64,000 bases of DNA from Mikania micrantha (taxonomy: Eukaryota > Streptophyta > Magnoliopsida > Asterales > Asteraceae): NCBI GenBank assembly GCA_009363875.1, contig CM018695.1, positions 69,803,313 through 69,867,312 of the forward strand, given 5' to 3'. The translations under genes were made by a program, and so were the position numbers. The notes beneath the pieces were generated by a model. That model did no database searches. It was not told the origin of the DNA and saw nothing but the letters and a program-made list of their open reading frames with translations. Below, one piece after another: positions 1 to 12,591 of the stretch. The number at the start of each line of letters is the position of its first letter. Within the stretch, counting starts at the first letter, position 1.

Positions 1-1602
1 CACATTACCATTCATCAACTATTAATCACAATAGTTTAATCAAAATTACACTATGGTGTTCACATTCCTGTACTTCCACCATAGCTATTTGTCAGCACCT
101 CTGACTATTCACACATTTGTGATATCATACTCAAACACCGACTCATCCGGCTATTATTATGCAATCTGTGTTGCATACTTAATTTAACCGTAACATAAAC
201 ACATTGGAACTTAACATATGTACTTTAGAGTCTATTAACTCAATTAGTTCCAATCTAGTTATGCACATTCATTCAAATGAATCAATCAATATATATATAT
301 ATATATATACATCACAATCAAGTAGACTCTTTCTACTACTTATATGTAATGTTACAGTAAGTTGGGTAACTTACCTGGTTCATACGATTGTTCACTTCCT
401 ACAACCTCTTTTCCACTTCTGTGAATTGTCACTTGACTTTCACCACCAACACCTAGTTGCATATTCACACATATACAACTATATTCAATACATATAACAC
501 ATACAATCAAGTTCAACACACTTGACTGATTTGACTTCCTCAAAGTCGATTCATCACATAACTGACTCTATCTTACTACGTTTAGCAAGTTTTAGTCAAT
601 TATCACAATTAATCATATTTCATGCCTCCCCAGGCAATTTATCAAATAACTGATGTTCATTATATTAGTTACGATCTTTAATCACTTTTATTATTTAATT
701 TTTATTTAAGATCATAACTTGTTAATAATTTTAACATCAATTCATCAAAATCATCATTTAACCTATGGATTATAATCCATAATTTATTTAAAATCATATT
801 CAACCCATCCTACTAGTTATCACGCCATGATATGGGTTTCATAACAACCGGACATCATCTCGGCTTCAAAACGAATATTTCACCAACCAAATATCAATTT
901 CTTCGTTTCTAACAATCCCTAGTTATCAACTAGGCAATAATCAACAACAATAACCATGATATCATTATTAAAATCTAGATCTAACTCATATTCTATCAAA
1001 CTAATAGAAGAGGTCGAATCGTTACCCTTTCGGACGGATTTCTCGGATAGAAATGAAGATCAGGACTTGTAGAAACGTTTCCTAACTTGATCCGGATGTT
1101 TGGATGGCTTCAAAACTGAGATTTGGGGGTAAAAGTTTGAGTTTAGGCGTCTGGAAGTCGAGTTGATCGACCAGAAATGAAATCTGATCAAGAAAATCAG
1201 ATATTTATGCGTTCTGGTCCGTCGCGTACCGCGGAGGATTTCCTTCGCGTACCTCCGCCGCCTTAGTTAGTTTCCAATTTTGTTTTCGCGATTCCGGGAG
1301 CATACGAACTCCGTTTTACGCGCCGTTTTCGCCCACGTTCACGATTTTTCGAGCTCTTTCCAATGGTTATAATTTCAAGACCTGAAAAATTCAAAGTATA
1401 TGATCTCTTATTTAACGCTATCTTCAAATTAGCGTATCTTGAAATCAGAGCCTCGTTTCGTGATTTCGCTTACACTCATTCTCTTCATTCTCGAGTTATG
1501 ATTCTAACCTGAGAATTTTGAGTTGTCATAGTAACCATCACAATCGTTCAATTAACGATTATAGCAATTACATTTCGTTTTATTAAAAACGGGTCGTTAC
1601 AC
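1..1602 (-). mobile_element. Partial LTR of an LTR retrotransposon (cut by window edge)
   Basis: Read on the - strand, this stretch begins at 1602 with TGTAACGACCCG, a typical LTR start, and runs out of the window at position 1. No coding frame is credible. Around 1221-1255 it holds GC-rich copies of a TCGCGTACCGCG-type motif, which also occurs in reverse complement in the solo LTR at 34.07-34.19 kb. The other LTR and the internal region lie outside the window, so the family is not assigned. The short ORFs here are chance reading frames. Confidence 0.6.
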
Positions 1603-1609
1603 ATCAACA

Positions 1610-1860
1610 TGAGATATCTTCCTAGTGATGGCTAGTAGAGTCGTAGTCCAACCAAAACATCAACAACTTAATGATTGTTTTGTAGTCACTTAATGGTTAT
1701 GAAGAGGTTAGCTCTTAACGGTTCATAACCTTTTATTAATTAAGAGGTAACCTTAAATTTAAATGGTTAGTAGGATATAACATTAAAAGATAGTCTTTTA
1801 ATCATTCAGACTTAATGTTACATGTTAATTAATCATTCAGTTCATATGAACTATTAAGAA
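1610..1860. mobile_element. MITE-like repeat relic (ATTAAGAGGTAA family)
   Basis: AT-rich sequence with repeated TTAATGGTTA, TTAAGAGGTAA and ATTCAGACTTAA words in both orientations. The same words occur at 11772-11995 and 60696-60910, so this is probably one dispersed non-coding MITE family. The ends are not resolved here. Confidence 0.4.
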
Positions 1861-1861
1861 A

Positions 1862-2332
1862 GGGGCCGTTTGGTTGAGTTTAAATGATTAAGTGTTGAAT
1901 GGTTAAGACGTCTGAATGATTAAGAGGGTCTGAATGATTAAGTGCTGAACCGGTTAAAACTGTTTGGTACGTCTGAATAAAAATAAAAAATAAAAAAAAA
2001 TCTTTTTTTTTGTTAAAACCCTATTCCTGATCAAGGTGCCCCCGACATCACCCCCGCAGCCCCCCCTCATCACCACTGCAGCCCCTTCCGTCTACCACCG
2101 CAGCCCCTTCCATCCACCGTCGCAACCCCGTCCGTCCACCGCCGCATCCCCGACCTCCACCGCCGCATCCCTCTTTTTTCAGGAAACCCTAAGCCTCGTC
2201 CACCAACGCATCCCTCGATCATCGTCATCGCCCTCGCAACAGTAGGTCGTCGTCGTCGTCCTTGTGAGCGGCTGAGAAAGGCGGCGACGGGATGGCGGTG
2301 GTTCCGACGAGATGGATCTGGTTCATGGTGGT
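1862..2332 (+). mobile_element. Harbinger-like MITE end plus GC-rich block
   Basis: The sequence starts GGGGCCGTTTGGTTGAG and continues with repeated 'GTCTGAATGATTAAG' words, closely matching the left end of the TTA-flanked element at 13961-14740. A GC-rich block rich in CACCGCAGCCCC and CCGCCGCATCCC words follows at about 2036-2300. No right terminus was found, so the copy is probably truncated. The short ORFs inside are low-complexity Pro/Ser-rich and are not called as genes. Confidence 0.45.
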
Positions 2333-2817
2333 TGACAATTGGTAACATATTTAAGTTAAAAAAAAAGTTTACCTTAAGTTAAATCTCGAGTGACCGGTTT
2401 GCTGATTTAAAAAAAAAAGTTAAGTTAAATCAAGATCCATGAGATGGATATTTTGGCAAAACTTAAATACGAAAAACATAAAATATATAATTAATTAATT
2501 TGTGTCAATATGCATGGGAGTAGTAAAATTGGTAAAAGTTTTGTCTTTTAGAAAATATTATATCAAGACTAAATTAAGAACAAACTATATACTTTGAAGT
2601 CAACAATTGGTAACATATTTAAGTTAAAAAAAAAAGTTTACTTAAGTTAAATCTCGAGTGACCGGTTTGCTGTTTAAAAAAAAAAAAGTTAAGTTAAATC
2701 AAGATCCATGAGATGGATATTTTGGCAAAACTTAAATACGAAAAACATAAAATATATAACTAATTAATTTGTGTCAATATGGGAGTAGTAAAATTGGTAA
2801 AAGTATTGTCTTTTAGA
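2333..2817. repeat. Direct duplication of about 215-220 bp, offset 269 bp
   Basis: The stretch from ACAATTGGTAACATATTTAAG (2333 to about 2554) reappears at about 2602-2817 with only small indels in A-runs and few substitutions. Both copies include CTCGAGTGACCGGTTTGCTG and AGATCCATGAGATGG. The two copies are separated by about 47 bp. No coding potential is seen. Confidence 0.75.
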
Positions 2818-2932
2818 CAGAGATTTTGAGTTTAGATCTAAAGAAAAAGTTTATTATTTGGGGTATATTACAAGTAAGATAAATTTTCCAGTTTTAAAAA
2901 AAGAATAATTGCCGAGATTGTCTTGGTGTTTT

Positions 2933-3150
2933 GTTAGTATCTCACCCTTAGTCTCTAAGTTTCATAAATTACTTACATTTTTTCAAACTTTAAACAATTG
3001 TAACATATATAGTCTTTAGGTCACCAAATTAGATTCATATGTTTAACCAAATTACCCTCACATAAGAATAATATATGTTACAAATATTTAAAGTTAAACA
3101 TCATATGAATAATTTATGAAACTAAAGATCAAAAGTGAAATACTGTCAAA
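2933..3150. repeat. Foldback (inverted-repeat) element
   Basis: The left arm (TTAGTATCTCACCC... AGTTTCATAAATTA) is imperfectly complementary to the right arm ending GAAATACTGTCAAA at 3150. This gives a stem of roughly 40 bp with a long loop, as in a decayed MITE. No TSD was recognised. Confidence 0.45.
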
Positions 3151-5466
3151 TCATATGAACCATCTTGATAATTTAATTTTTAAAAATAACTATTTAATTT
3201 GTATTACGAGAGTCTTTTAAATAATAACTTTACACCTCCGTATTCTAAACTTTTAGACATTGTGCTCAAAGCCTCTATTTTCGTAATCGTGCTGGACAGA
3301 CTTATCAGAACGTAACTTTCCCGGTTGAATAACCGGTCTAGTTGAGTATATATGTTTGAACCACATTCATTTGAACACACCAATTATGATTGAACCGGCC
3401 TTTTAAAGAGTTTGGAAAACAAATTATTTTATTAATCTCGTTTTACCTAATTATTTAAGATTTCAGCATCATATTTTATTTATTATTATAAGCTTTGTAT
3501 TTTGTTTAAACTGAAAATTCAATCCAAAAAGTTAACTAGGTTTCTAAATTACTTTTATATCTACCTAACTTTAACCTATGTATTACACATAGTTATAAAA
3601 AATAAACATTACAAAGCAATTATTGATAAAAAAAATATATATAAAAAACATAATTATTGATAAAAAAATATATAAAAAACGTAAAATTTATTATATTTGA
3701 GAATAAGAGAAAAATTTTCATTAATATTTAAAGTTTGAATGATTGAATTTTCATTAATATTCAAATAAAATGAATATTAATTTTTATTTTAAATTTGGAA
3801 TTCTGACTTAATTGTATTAAATGAAATGAATTTTTAAATTTGTCAATTATGTCATGTGTATAGCTTAAAAAGACATCACGTGTCAAATATGATGTGCATA
3901 GGTTAGAAAAATGATATGTGATATATTTTTATTATTTTATTACATATTATAGATTATATAATAAAAAGGGTATTCTTTAGAAGACACGTGTGACATTTTA
4001 ATGAATTCTGAAATTTTGTTTTACGTCTCTCTCCTAATAAATATTAAAATAGATGAATTTTCTTATGCTAATAATTTACCAAAACTTAGTAAACTATAAT
4101 AAGATTTAATTATATGCTATCTTATAATTTTATAACTATCAAATACTTATTAATATTTCGAATTTATAATTATAGATATTCAATTTTCTTATTTTACTAA
4201 CAACTAATAAATATAACATATAAATCTTTAAAAAATTTGTTTTTATAAATGGTATATTTATTCAACACATGTAATACATTAATATCTTATCATTTACTAA
4301 CCTAATTTTAATTTCACTTCTATCTCTTTAATAAACACGTACCATAAAATGTTAAAATAAGTTAATTTAATTGATTTTATCTATATAATTTTGCTATATT
4401 TATAATCTATGATCAATTTAAAGTAATTTAATATTTCTTTAATTTTTCATAAAGATCAATCTACCTATAGTTATGCACAAAAAGAAACAAATTGTATCTT
4501 AATAATGTAATATATGACTCATTGGTCAACAATAATAATTCATACTTATTGTTAATTGATGATAATTATAACTTTTACTTTTATTACCAAATGTAACCCT
4601 AGTAGCATGTCATCAAAGACTTACACTCGATTAACATAATCATCAAAAATTTGTATACGATTGTAAATTTTTATTAATCATGACAGTGAGATTACGCTAA
4701 AAACAAAAATAATAGAATTATTCTGATGCCAATGTTAATAAAATAATTATTTCAATGTCAAACAAAGATGATACAAAATAAACGTAAACAATGTGATTAT
4801 TTGGAAAGAGAATCATAAACACAAATTTTCTTTGAAAATATAACATGATTTTTTTGCTCTTCTAAACCTGAAACCAAAAATAAGTAAACTGGATGATTAA
4901 AAACAAATAACTTGAACGGTTGAGTCTGCATCCTAACAACGTAACTTCGGCTAAGTTTGCATCCTTCGTAAATACATTACAAGTTAATAACGTTGATGCT
5001 CGATGTTGATGTGTAATGTATTAAACTTAAAAAGAATTTAACATACTGAAATATATCATAAGATGTTTCGTTATTAATAATTGTAGAACTAATTTGCTAT
5101 GTTAAAACAATTGATCCTCCATTTATGTTAGTAAACTAATTAAATAAGTACGTAATTATCTTGGCAAAAGATTAAATATATAAATTTGTTTTTAAATTTT
5201 TGACCTCATCGTAACACGTGATAAATTTTGCATTAATAACGTGATTCTGAATTAAAATCTAAATGAAACCATAAAAAATTTCTCTATAATAGAAAAACTT
5301 GGAATATTTAGTTTGTTTTGAATCAAAAGACTTTAAAATGGTTACTTCCTGACTTTCTTATAATAAATCTTGAGTTTATCTGGTTGTAAGGATCTTTTTA
5401 AGGTCGGTATAGACGTATATCTAAGAGCGTCAAATTTAAAAGGACCGCATCGAAATAGGGGTATGA
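3151..5466. other. AT-rich intergenic sequence, no gene seen
   Basis: Very AT-rich, with no ORF resembling a known protein. Around 3945-4080 there is a Helitron-like start (ATTATATAATAAAAAGGG followed by an ACACGTGTGACA box), but no matching 3' end was found. Confidence 0.5.
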
Positions 5467-5606
5467 GAGAGGTCAGAGGGTTTTCCCAGTGGGGTTTCCT
5501 CCTGATGTGGTTGTGGTGGCTCATGGAAGGTCCAGGTAACTAAACCTTGGTGACTTGGCCTGAAAACAGTTGGTTCACACGATTGAGACATTCGTCGTAA
5601 AAAAAA
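5467..5606 (+). mobile_element. 3' part of a SINE, just upstream of CA1
   Basis: Matches the 3' half of the complete SINE at 52048-52286. It shares AGAGGTCAG, a GGTTTCCT word, AACTAAACCTTGGT, GGCCTGAAAA and GTTCACACG, and ends in TCGT plus an A-run. The tRNA-like 5' head is not recognisable here, so this is a truncated or decayed copy. It ends about 280 bp before the likely CA1 TATA box. Confidence 0.6.
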
Positions 5607-5884
5607 TAATCAACCATCTGGATGCATCATTTGACTTCAAATTTAAGGTAGACACGATCGACACGTTTTCCTTTTTGTTAAAAATAATAAAAATGTCGGA
5701 GATTAATTTATACGGCTGTGTTTATTCAATTTTCTTCAATTCTCTCACTTTATCTTCTTGATATTATATATCGTTTTGTTATAATTAAGAACCACACAAG
5801 AAGCTTCCATCTAGTTTCACACACACACACACACTAGTTGTACATTCTCTCTGCGTGTAATATATACATATATACACACACACG

Positions 5885-5892
5885 TATATATA
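5885..5892 (+). promoter_or_regulatory. Likely TATA box of CA1
   Basis: TATATATA lies 106 bp upstream of the CA1 start codon and is followed by CT-rich and CA-rich 5' UTR-like sequence. The call rests on position and sequence only. Confidence 0.4.
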
Positions 5893-5997
5893 GTACTCAT
5901 ATTACATCTCTTTGTGCTATCTCTCTCTACACACACACACAAATATATAGATACACTTTTAATATCTCTCTTTCTCTTAGTTAGTTGTGAAACATAT

Positions 5998-8900
5998 ATG
6001 AAGAATATGAAATCTAACTCCATTTTGGCACTTGGGTTTCTTTTGTTTATGCTTATTTTCTCTAATCCATCATCAACTCAAGCTCAAGAAGTCGGTAATG
6101 CCCGTAACTTGATCATATATATGTATATTTCACAAAAATTCACTCAGAATACTGGTTTTTAATCATGTGTTGTGACACAACACATCATCTACTCATGGCA
6201 GTAAATACCACCCGGGCACGTGAGGTCTCACAACGAGGTTGCTCACGTGCTTTGAAGTGGAGACAAGAGCCCACGGCTCGTTGCCCAAGACCAAAAAGAA
6301 TGTGACCACACTCATTATCTATCTATAACATAATTCACTAAGCGTGAGTGTGATTACACTCGATGTCTATGTGACAAATTACAAATAGAAAGATCATTTT
6401 TTTTGTTCACTATCGTATCTCATAACATGTAGCCTTAGTTTGACTAATGTTTTATATATGTGTAAATGTATAGAGGATGAAAGGGAATTTGATTATACTA
6501 GAGGTGGTCAAATGGGACCGGAGAAATGGGGCACGATGAAGAAAGAATGGTCGTTGTGTAGTAACGGGACGATGCAGTCTCCCATCGATATGTCGAGTCG
6601 AAGAGTGGAGATGGTGGTCAGGTCCAAGAAGCTGCATAGAAAGTATAAGTCTTGTAATGCTACCATCCGAAACAGAGGCCATGACATTATGGTAATTGCT
6701 CTTTCATATTTGGTTTATATATACAAAAATGACATAACATGAGATGCAAAATCCCACCATATTCAGTTAGACATCAAAGAGCGTCTAGTCTAATAAAACC
6801 CAGTTGTTAGTTTTTTTGAATGGCAACAGTCGCTTGACTAACATGTCTCTGAAAGAAAACTCGTACATCAACCACATCACATATATATATATCTCACAAT
6901 TATAGAAGGAAACTCATCAATGTGGTAAACCGAGTTGTTAGTTAAATGTGTCCATTCTTCAAATGATGTATGCTAATGAAGGCGACCTAAAATAGATTCA
7001 AAAGTAAATTTGATTGGTGTGAGAATTATTTGAAAAGAAAATAAAACCTAATCATTTGGACACATATGAGGAGTTTGACTTCAAGTCTACGCGTGATTCA
7101 TGTTGTCCTTGGTCCTATCAATAAAAGTAACTTATGCTCTACCAATAATATTACATATATTTCAAGTATAATGGAAAAAGATCTTGTTTTAGTTTTTTTT
7201 TCTTCTTTTATTTATAAAAAGACTTTGTGTAAAGGATGATCTTGATGGGGTTTGTTTGACTAGTGTCACGTAAGCGTCACGTAGATGACTAGATGGGGGG
7301 CTTCATTTATGTATAATAGGACACTTGATGGAAGAGGATGTGAATGGCCCAAAGATAGGGCTTGAAATACTCAATATGGGTCGGGCCTGATCCTTAAAAT
7401 TCATCTGTTATTGATTCAATACTTCCATGATTATATAACTTTTTTTTGTACGGCAATTTGGATCACTGAAGGGTCATAGACCCACCCGATCATATCCACA
7501 CCCCATAGGAGGAAACCCACCATAGGTGAGAGAAAACCCCCTAGCCTAGCATGAAACCCCTATTTTGTCCATGCCAGGACTTGAACCCGTGACCTTCCCA
7601 ATATTGAAGCCACAGGGTACCTCCCCTCAACCGTTTGAGCTAAGGATCATTGGTAGAAAACCATCTTGGAAAAGAACATCTTAGAAAACCATCTTGGGTT
7701 TAATTTTGCAGCTTCAGTGGGAAGGAGATGCAGGGTCAATTCTCATCAATAACACAGAGTATGCATTGAAACAAGCACATTGGCACTCACCTTCAGAGCA
7801 TACCATCAATGGCAGAAGGTTTTTTGAATTTCTATAACCTAAAACAATAACTTTTGCAATTTTGAAACCATTTTGTGACATATTTGCGACGAAATTTGTC
7901 TTCATCGCATATATTTTCCCAAAAATTGATTTAATTTGGTAGTTGAGCAACTCTCAAACTCATGAATACATATGAACAGGTATGATATGGAACTACATAT
8001 GGTTCACCTAAGTGTTGACAATAAAATAGCTGTCATTGCTGTTCTTTACAATATTGGCACACCTAACCATTTTCTTTCGAAGGTAACTTACATATTACAA
8101 CCCTCAACTTTTTTTTTTTTTTTTTTTGCTATTTAACCCCTAATTTGTTTTTTTCATCCACCATTTTTGAATATTATTTAGAAACAGTTTGTTTTGAAAA
8201 ATGATGATGAAAATGTTTTTTTTTTTATTTATTTTTGGTGGTTGAGAAATATATTAGCCAGTCACCATCTTAGTGACATTTATATAACTTCATAATTGCA
8301 ACAATTAAAAGATTGTTCTTCTGTTGTTGAAGTCGTTGGTTGAGATCAAAAGAAACATCAACATCTCTACTATACTAGTGACTTTAAAATAAAAAGGCAA
8401 ACTTTTTTATTTTTGATTGCAAAATTCAAGGAACCAAAATTATTAATAATCAAGCCAATGACTAACCTATTCTTAGTTGTCAAGAGTCAGATTTAAAACA
8501 ACTTTGTTATAAAACAATAAATAAAATTATCTTAGTGCATATATATGTTTGTAGAAAACTAATAAAACTTTTAAAACTCATATTAACCAATAAAATTTTA
8601 GATTTTTTTATAATTTTTTTATAAGGTTAGAAAATGTTATAAGGATTTTTTTTAATAAAGATGTTTAGATAATCACGAAATTACATATATGCAACTAAAA
8701 AAGTTTCGAACGTAATTTATAAAGTTACACATATATATGTAATTAATATGTGTAGCATACAAGTTACATATATTAACATGAACTATATACTTTTTTTATT
8801 TATTTTTTATTTTTTTACGTTTCTTACCTATGATAACAAGAAATAAAAATGAAAAAAAAATAATTGTGATTAGTTTTCTTCAAAATAATGGTGTTCTTAG

Positions 8901-11410
8901 ATACACTCCCCTATATATGGATTATGTGTGTGTGTATTGTATCATGTGAAAACCTGATCTTATATTAATTAAAAACTATTAAACCCTATCTAGTCAATCT
9001 ATTTAAAATTTTGAAAATAAATATGAAGTCCACCTTAAATTACATTTGTTTATTTAAATCCTAATTTTTTATGCCACTTTAATATTGACCGTATATTTAT
9101 GTTTAATATTTCAAATGGAGGGACTAGATAAAGTTTAATAGTTTTTTTTTAAGAGCGGTTTTCAAATAATAATACAATCTCTCTATATATATAATCATAT
9201 TACTTTACTACAAAATAATTGACTAACATAATTTTAAAATTTGCAGTTGACTGTAAATATATCGTCAATGATAGATCAAAAGGGAATGCATGGACATAGT
9301 GGGATAATAGATCCTAGAGAAATTAAAATGAGTAGTCGAAGGTATTATCGATACATAGGTTCACTCACTGTCCCTCCTTGCACTGAAAAAGTTGTTTGGA
9401 CGATTAGCAAAAAGGTATGAAACATGATTAATTGTAGCATATATATATAGGGGATATTCAAATGAGAACCAATATAAGTTAAGAACTAAAAGAACCATTT
9501 CTAGCCACAAATTTGAAGGATATAAAAGTAACTTCCCCTATTTTCAAGGGAAATTACTTTTATATCCTTCAAAACTTGTGGCTATAAATGTGGTTCATTT
9601 AGTTCTTTGATATTTAATGGTTCTTAATAGAATAAATCTATATGTATGTATGTATGTATGTGTGTGTGTGTGTGTGTATGTATGTATATGAAAATCATTC
9701 ATTACATACCAATCGACTAATTAGAGGTTTTATGTTCATTTTACAGATAAGAACAGTTTCTAAAGATCAACTTAAATTACTTCGAGAGGCTGTACATGAT
9801 GTAAGTATGATAAGTCAAGTGATGACGAAATTCAGGAGTGTTAAATCGTTCGTGCTCCCTATGTTGTTAGATCAATACCCAACCCGAAGCCAGAAATTTA
9901 ACATGAACAATAATAACATGACCCGAACTCTCGATCAACACATATCACATATATGAACTCAAACACGATTCAAACCTAAAAATCGTGCCATACTTATTAA
10001 CCCAAGCACAGTGGCGGACCCAGAAAATTTTCTCATGGGGGTCGGAAATTTTTTTGATGGAAATTTTCCGTCGTTACATATTTCATTGTTAGTACCGGTT
10101 CAAATCGGGTTGGGTCGGGTCACCTAAAAAAACGATAAATTTAAATCAAATCACAAATATATAATAAAGTATGTCAAATCGTCATCTCATTCATTAAGAT
10201 GACATGATAAAATTTGTTATTTTACAAGAAAATTCATAGAACGATATTCAAATTAACAAATTCAATATTTAAAGAATGTGCTAGTTCAAGTTTTCTTTTT
10301 AAATAGTGTTCCATATTACCTAAATATACAAATTATACCCAATCAACTAATTTTCTCATCATGATAACAAGTTTCAACTTTCAAAATTATACCTAAATAA
10401 ATAAACCACATGAAAATTTAACTATTTGACAAACAAGTGACATGGGGAATGTTGGATAAAAATGACAAAACCGTTAGAGTTAAGGTGTTACTCGCTTTAA
10501 TTTTAAAGATTCAAGCCCAACATAGATGGATTTATATAAAAAAATGTTGCTAAAAAAGAAATCTAACAGATAAACATATTGGGCTATAAATGATTAGATA
10601 TTGAATTAATTAAATTGTTAATTAATAATTAGGTCTCATCACAAGTAATACATATTGGGTTATTTGGGTTTTAGTTGGGCTTTAACGTGGTCTTTAAAAT
10701 TTCATGGGGGTCGGTGATAAAATTTCTTGGGGGTCGGTCGAGATTAAATCGTATATATAACGAATACATTTTTTTTTTCATGGGTGTCGGCCGACCCCCA
10801 TGGGATATATTTGTGTCCGCCTCTGCCCAAGCATGATACTAATATAAATATTTGCAGGCTGACATGAACATTACCTATTTGGCTTGAAATTTTTTATTTT
10901 TGTTATTATTTTTGAATATTAATACTTTAAATATATAATTTTATAACCAAAAAAGATATATATATATATGCCATTTTTAATTATAATATATTATGTTATT
11001 TTTTTCTTTTTAAGTAAAACTTTTAGTATTAAATAATCAAGCAAGTTAATTTTTGACATAAAACACGTTTAAAAATTGAACTAAACAGGTCAACCAGTGA
11101 ACTTGCGTGACTAATTGACACAAACTTGACCTGTTTAGCTAAACAGGGTTGCTGGTTGAACCCGAAACTAACCCAAACCTATTTATTCTGAACCTAAACA
11201 TGCAAATATCATGTTAGGTTTATGTCGTGTTTTCGTGTCTTGTTAATTAGAAATCCACACCCATAGCATTCTAGGTAAGATGTAGTAATTAATTAAATGC
11301 TTAATTATCTAATTAGTTTATATATGTTGCAGTATGCAGAAAATAATGCAAGACCAATACAACCAGACAATCAACGAGAAATTCTTTTCTATGGTCCAGA
11401 CACAAGATAG
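5998..11410 (+). CDS. Alpha-carbonic anhydrase, gene 1 (7 exons, 274 aa)
   Basis: Secreted-type alpha-carbonic anhydrase; the family catalyses reversible CO2 hydration. Exons: 5998-6094, 6474-6691, 7712-7818, 7980-8082, 9247-9414, 9747-9800, 11333-11410. All introns are GT-AG and the joined frame is open to TAG. Residues 1-29 form a signal peptide (hydrophobic core, then STQA), implying entry to the secretory pathway. Zinc ligands are His128 and His130 (HWHSPSEH) and His147 (ELHMVH). His102 (NRGHD) matches the proton shuttle His64 of human CA II, Glu134 matches Glu106, and Thr216 (SLTVPPC) matches Thr199. Cys61 and Cys220 fit the conserved disulfide. The start was chosen because it begins the signal peptide; an upstream in-frame ATG at 5914 would put extra residues ahead of it. 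Introns hold a SINE, a foldback MITE and a hAT element. It resembles plant CA7-like or nectarin-like members; exact orthology is unknown. Confidence 0.93.
7440..7652 (-). mobile_element. tRNA-derived SINE in CA1 intron 2
   Basis: On the - strand the 5' end carries box A-like TTAGCTCAAACGG and box B-like GGTTCAAGTCC, spaced as in a tRNA gene. A body with GGGGTTTCATGC and GGGGGTTTTCTC words follows, with a short A-tail (T-run at 7440-7447 on +). Its TSD was not resolved. The CTAGGGGGTTTTCTC word is shared with the SINE at 55591-55851, so the two are related families. Confidence 0.7.
9465..9628. mobile_element. Foldback MITE in CA1 intron 5
   Basis: The left arm (GAGAACC...AGAACTAAAAGAACC...GCCACAAATTTGAAGG) pairs with the right arm ending ATTTAATGGTTCTT. 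The stem is about 60-70 bp around a short loop near 9537-9546 (CTATTTTCAA). There is no ORF. The transcript of the intron could fold into a long hairpin. Confidence 0.7.
9641..9688. repeat. (TATG)n/(TG)n microsatellite
   Basis: A compound run of TATG and TG units in CA1 intron 5, ending 58 bp before exon 6. Confidence 0.9.
10009..10825. mobile_element. Non-autonomous hAT element in CA1 intron 6
   Basis: The 817-bp element is bounded by CAGTGGCGGACCC and GTGTCCGCCTCTG (imperfect terminal inverted repeats). A perfect 8-bp target duplication, CCCAAGCA, lies at 10001-10008 and 10826-10833, as expected of hAT elements. The interior repeats CATGGGGGTCGG near both ends and has no transposase frame. 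Decayed relatives lie at 17410-18000 and 58285-59022. Confidence 0.85.
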
Positions 11411-11771
11411 CAATAAGAACTTCCATGTATACTCGGATCGATGTTATTTAATGCATACTTTTTTTTTTTTTTAAAAATTTTTGATATGATTAATTTTTGT
11501 TACATGGTTAAAATTTAAAAAAGTTGTTTCCTCCTTGTACCCGATTTATATGATCATATTCTCTTAAGAATTATTAATTTACTTTAACATGAACATGTGA
11601 CAAGTGTTGTTTCAAATTCTTAAGTTATTATGGTAACTTCTGAAATGCATACATACGCATGCATCAATGCATGCATAGGCACATGTATGCTTTAGATGTT
11701 TTAGGACGGAAATGAACGTTGGCCTCACTATCAGTGTAAATAAAATGTCACGTAGTTTTAGTAATTATTAA

Positions 11772-11995
11772 GGGGTTGTTGACTTGTTTCGTAGCCTCTT
11801 AATGTTCATTAAGATGTTATATTTTAATGAATCATAGTCTCTAAATGGTTAAGATGTAAACTTAAGTCTGAATAGTTAAGAGATATCATACGAGGTAGTC
11901 TCTAAATCATTCAAACTTAAGGTTACTTTTTAAGTATTAATTAGATGTAGTTTTTTAATAACCATTAAGAGATTACCAAACAAGTAAACATCCAC
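11772..11995. mobile_element. Tourist/Harbinger-like MITE relic
   Basis: The ends (GGGGTTGTTGACTTGTTT and CAAACAAGTAAACATCC) are imperfect inverted repeats flanked by TAA on both sides, suggesting a 3-bp target duplication. The interior has TTAATG/CATTAAG words shared with 1610-1860 and 60696-60910. It begins about 360 bp downstream of the CA1 stop codon. Confidence 0.5.
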
Positions 11996-12049
11996 TAAAG
12001 AAAGGATGAAATACAAAGATTTTATATCTAGGACGTGACATGTAACATT

Positions 12050-12583
12050 TAGGGGTGTAAACGAACCAAGACAGCTTATGAAATACTCGGGATCGGATCG
12101 TTAAAAAGCTCGAACGAGCCGAGCCTTAACGAGCCCGAGCTCGAGCCCAAAAATGTGGCTCGTTTAGTTATCGAACTCGAGCCCGAGCCCAAAAATGCGG
12201 CTCGTTTAGTTATCGAACCCGAGCTCGCGCATTACATATCGAGCTCGAGCCGGCTCGCGAGCCTTAACGAGTTTTTTCATTATATAACTTTTATTTATTA
12301 TATTAAGTATTTATTTATAAAATTAATTATTTTTATATATAAAATTATGATAAATATATTTAAATAAAATATTTTATGTTAAATTTGGAAAAACAATTAT
12401 AAATCTAATTAAATTAGTAATTAGAGTAACTAAATTAAATAATTAAAATCTAAACAAGCCGAGCCGAGCTCGAGCCTAAAAATTTTTTAACGAGCCGAGC
12501 TCGAGCCTAAAAAATTTTTAACGAGCCGAGCTCGAGCCTTAATGAGGTCGGGATCGGCTCAGCTCGGCTCGTTTACACCCTTA
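12050..12583. mobile_element. hAT MITE, GCTCGAGC-rich, 8-bp TSD
   Basis: The element is 534 bp with terminal inverted repeats TAGGGGTGTAAACGA and TCGTTTACACCCTTA. An exact 8-bp target duplication GTAACATT lies at 12042-12049 and 12584-12591. Both subterminal zones contain repeated GAGCTCGAGCC-type words, many of them in opposite orientation, around an AT-rich core. The 70-aa ORF at 12155 is chance. It shares its terminal word with the elements at 20881-21464 and 26736-27282. Confidence 0.88.
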
Positions 12584-12591
12584 GTAACATT

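Noticed and set aside
2036..2348. Overlapping ORFs of 69 and 92 aa on opposite strands
   Set aside because: They lie in a GC-rich low-complexity block next to a MITE end; Pro/Ser- and Arg/Gly-rich compositions mirror each other as expected of chance frames in repeats.
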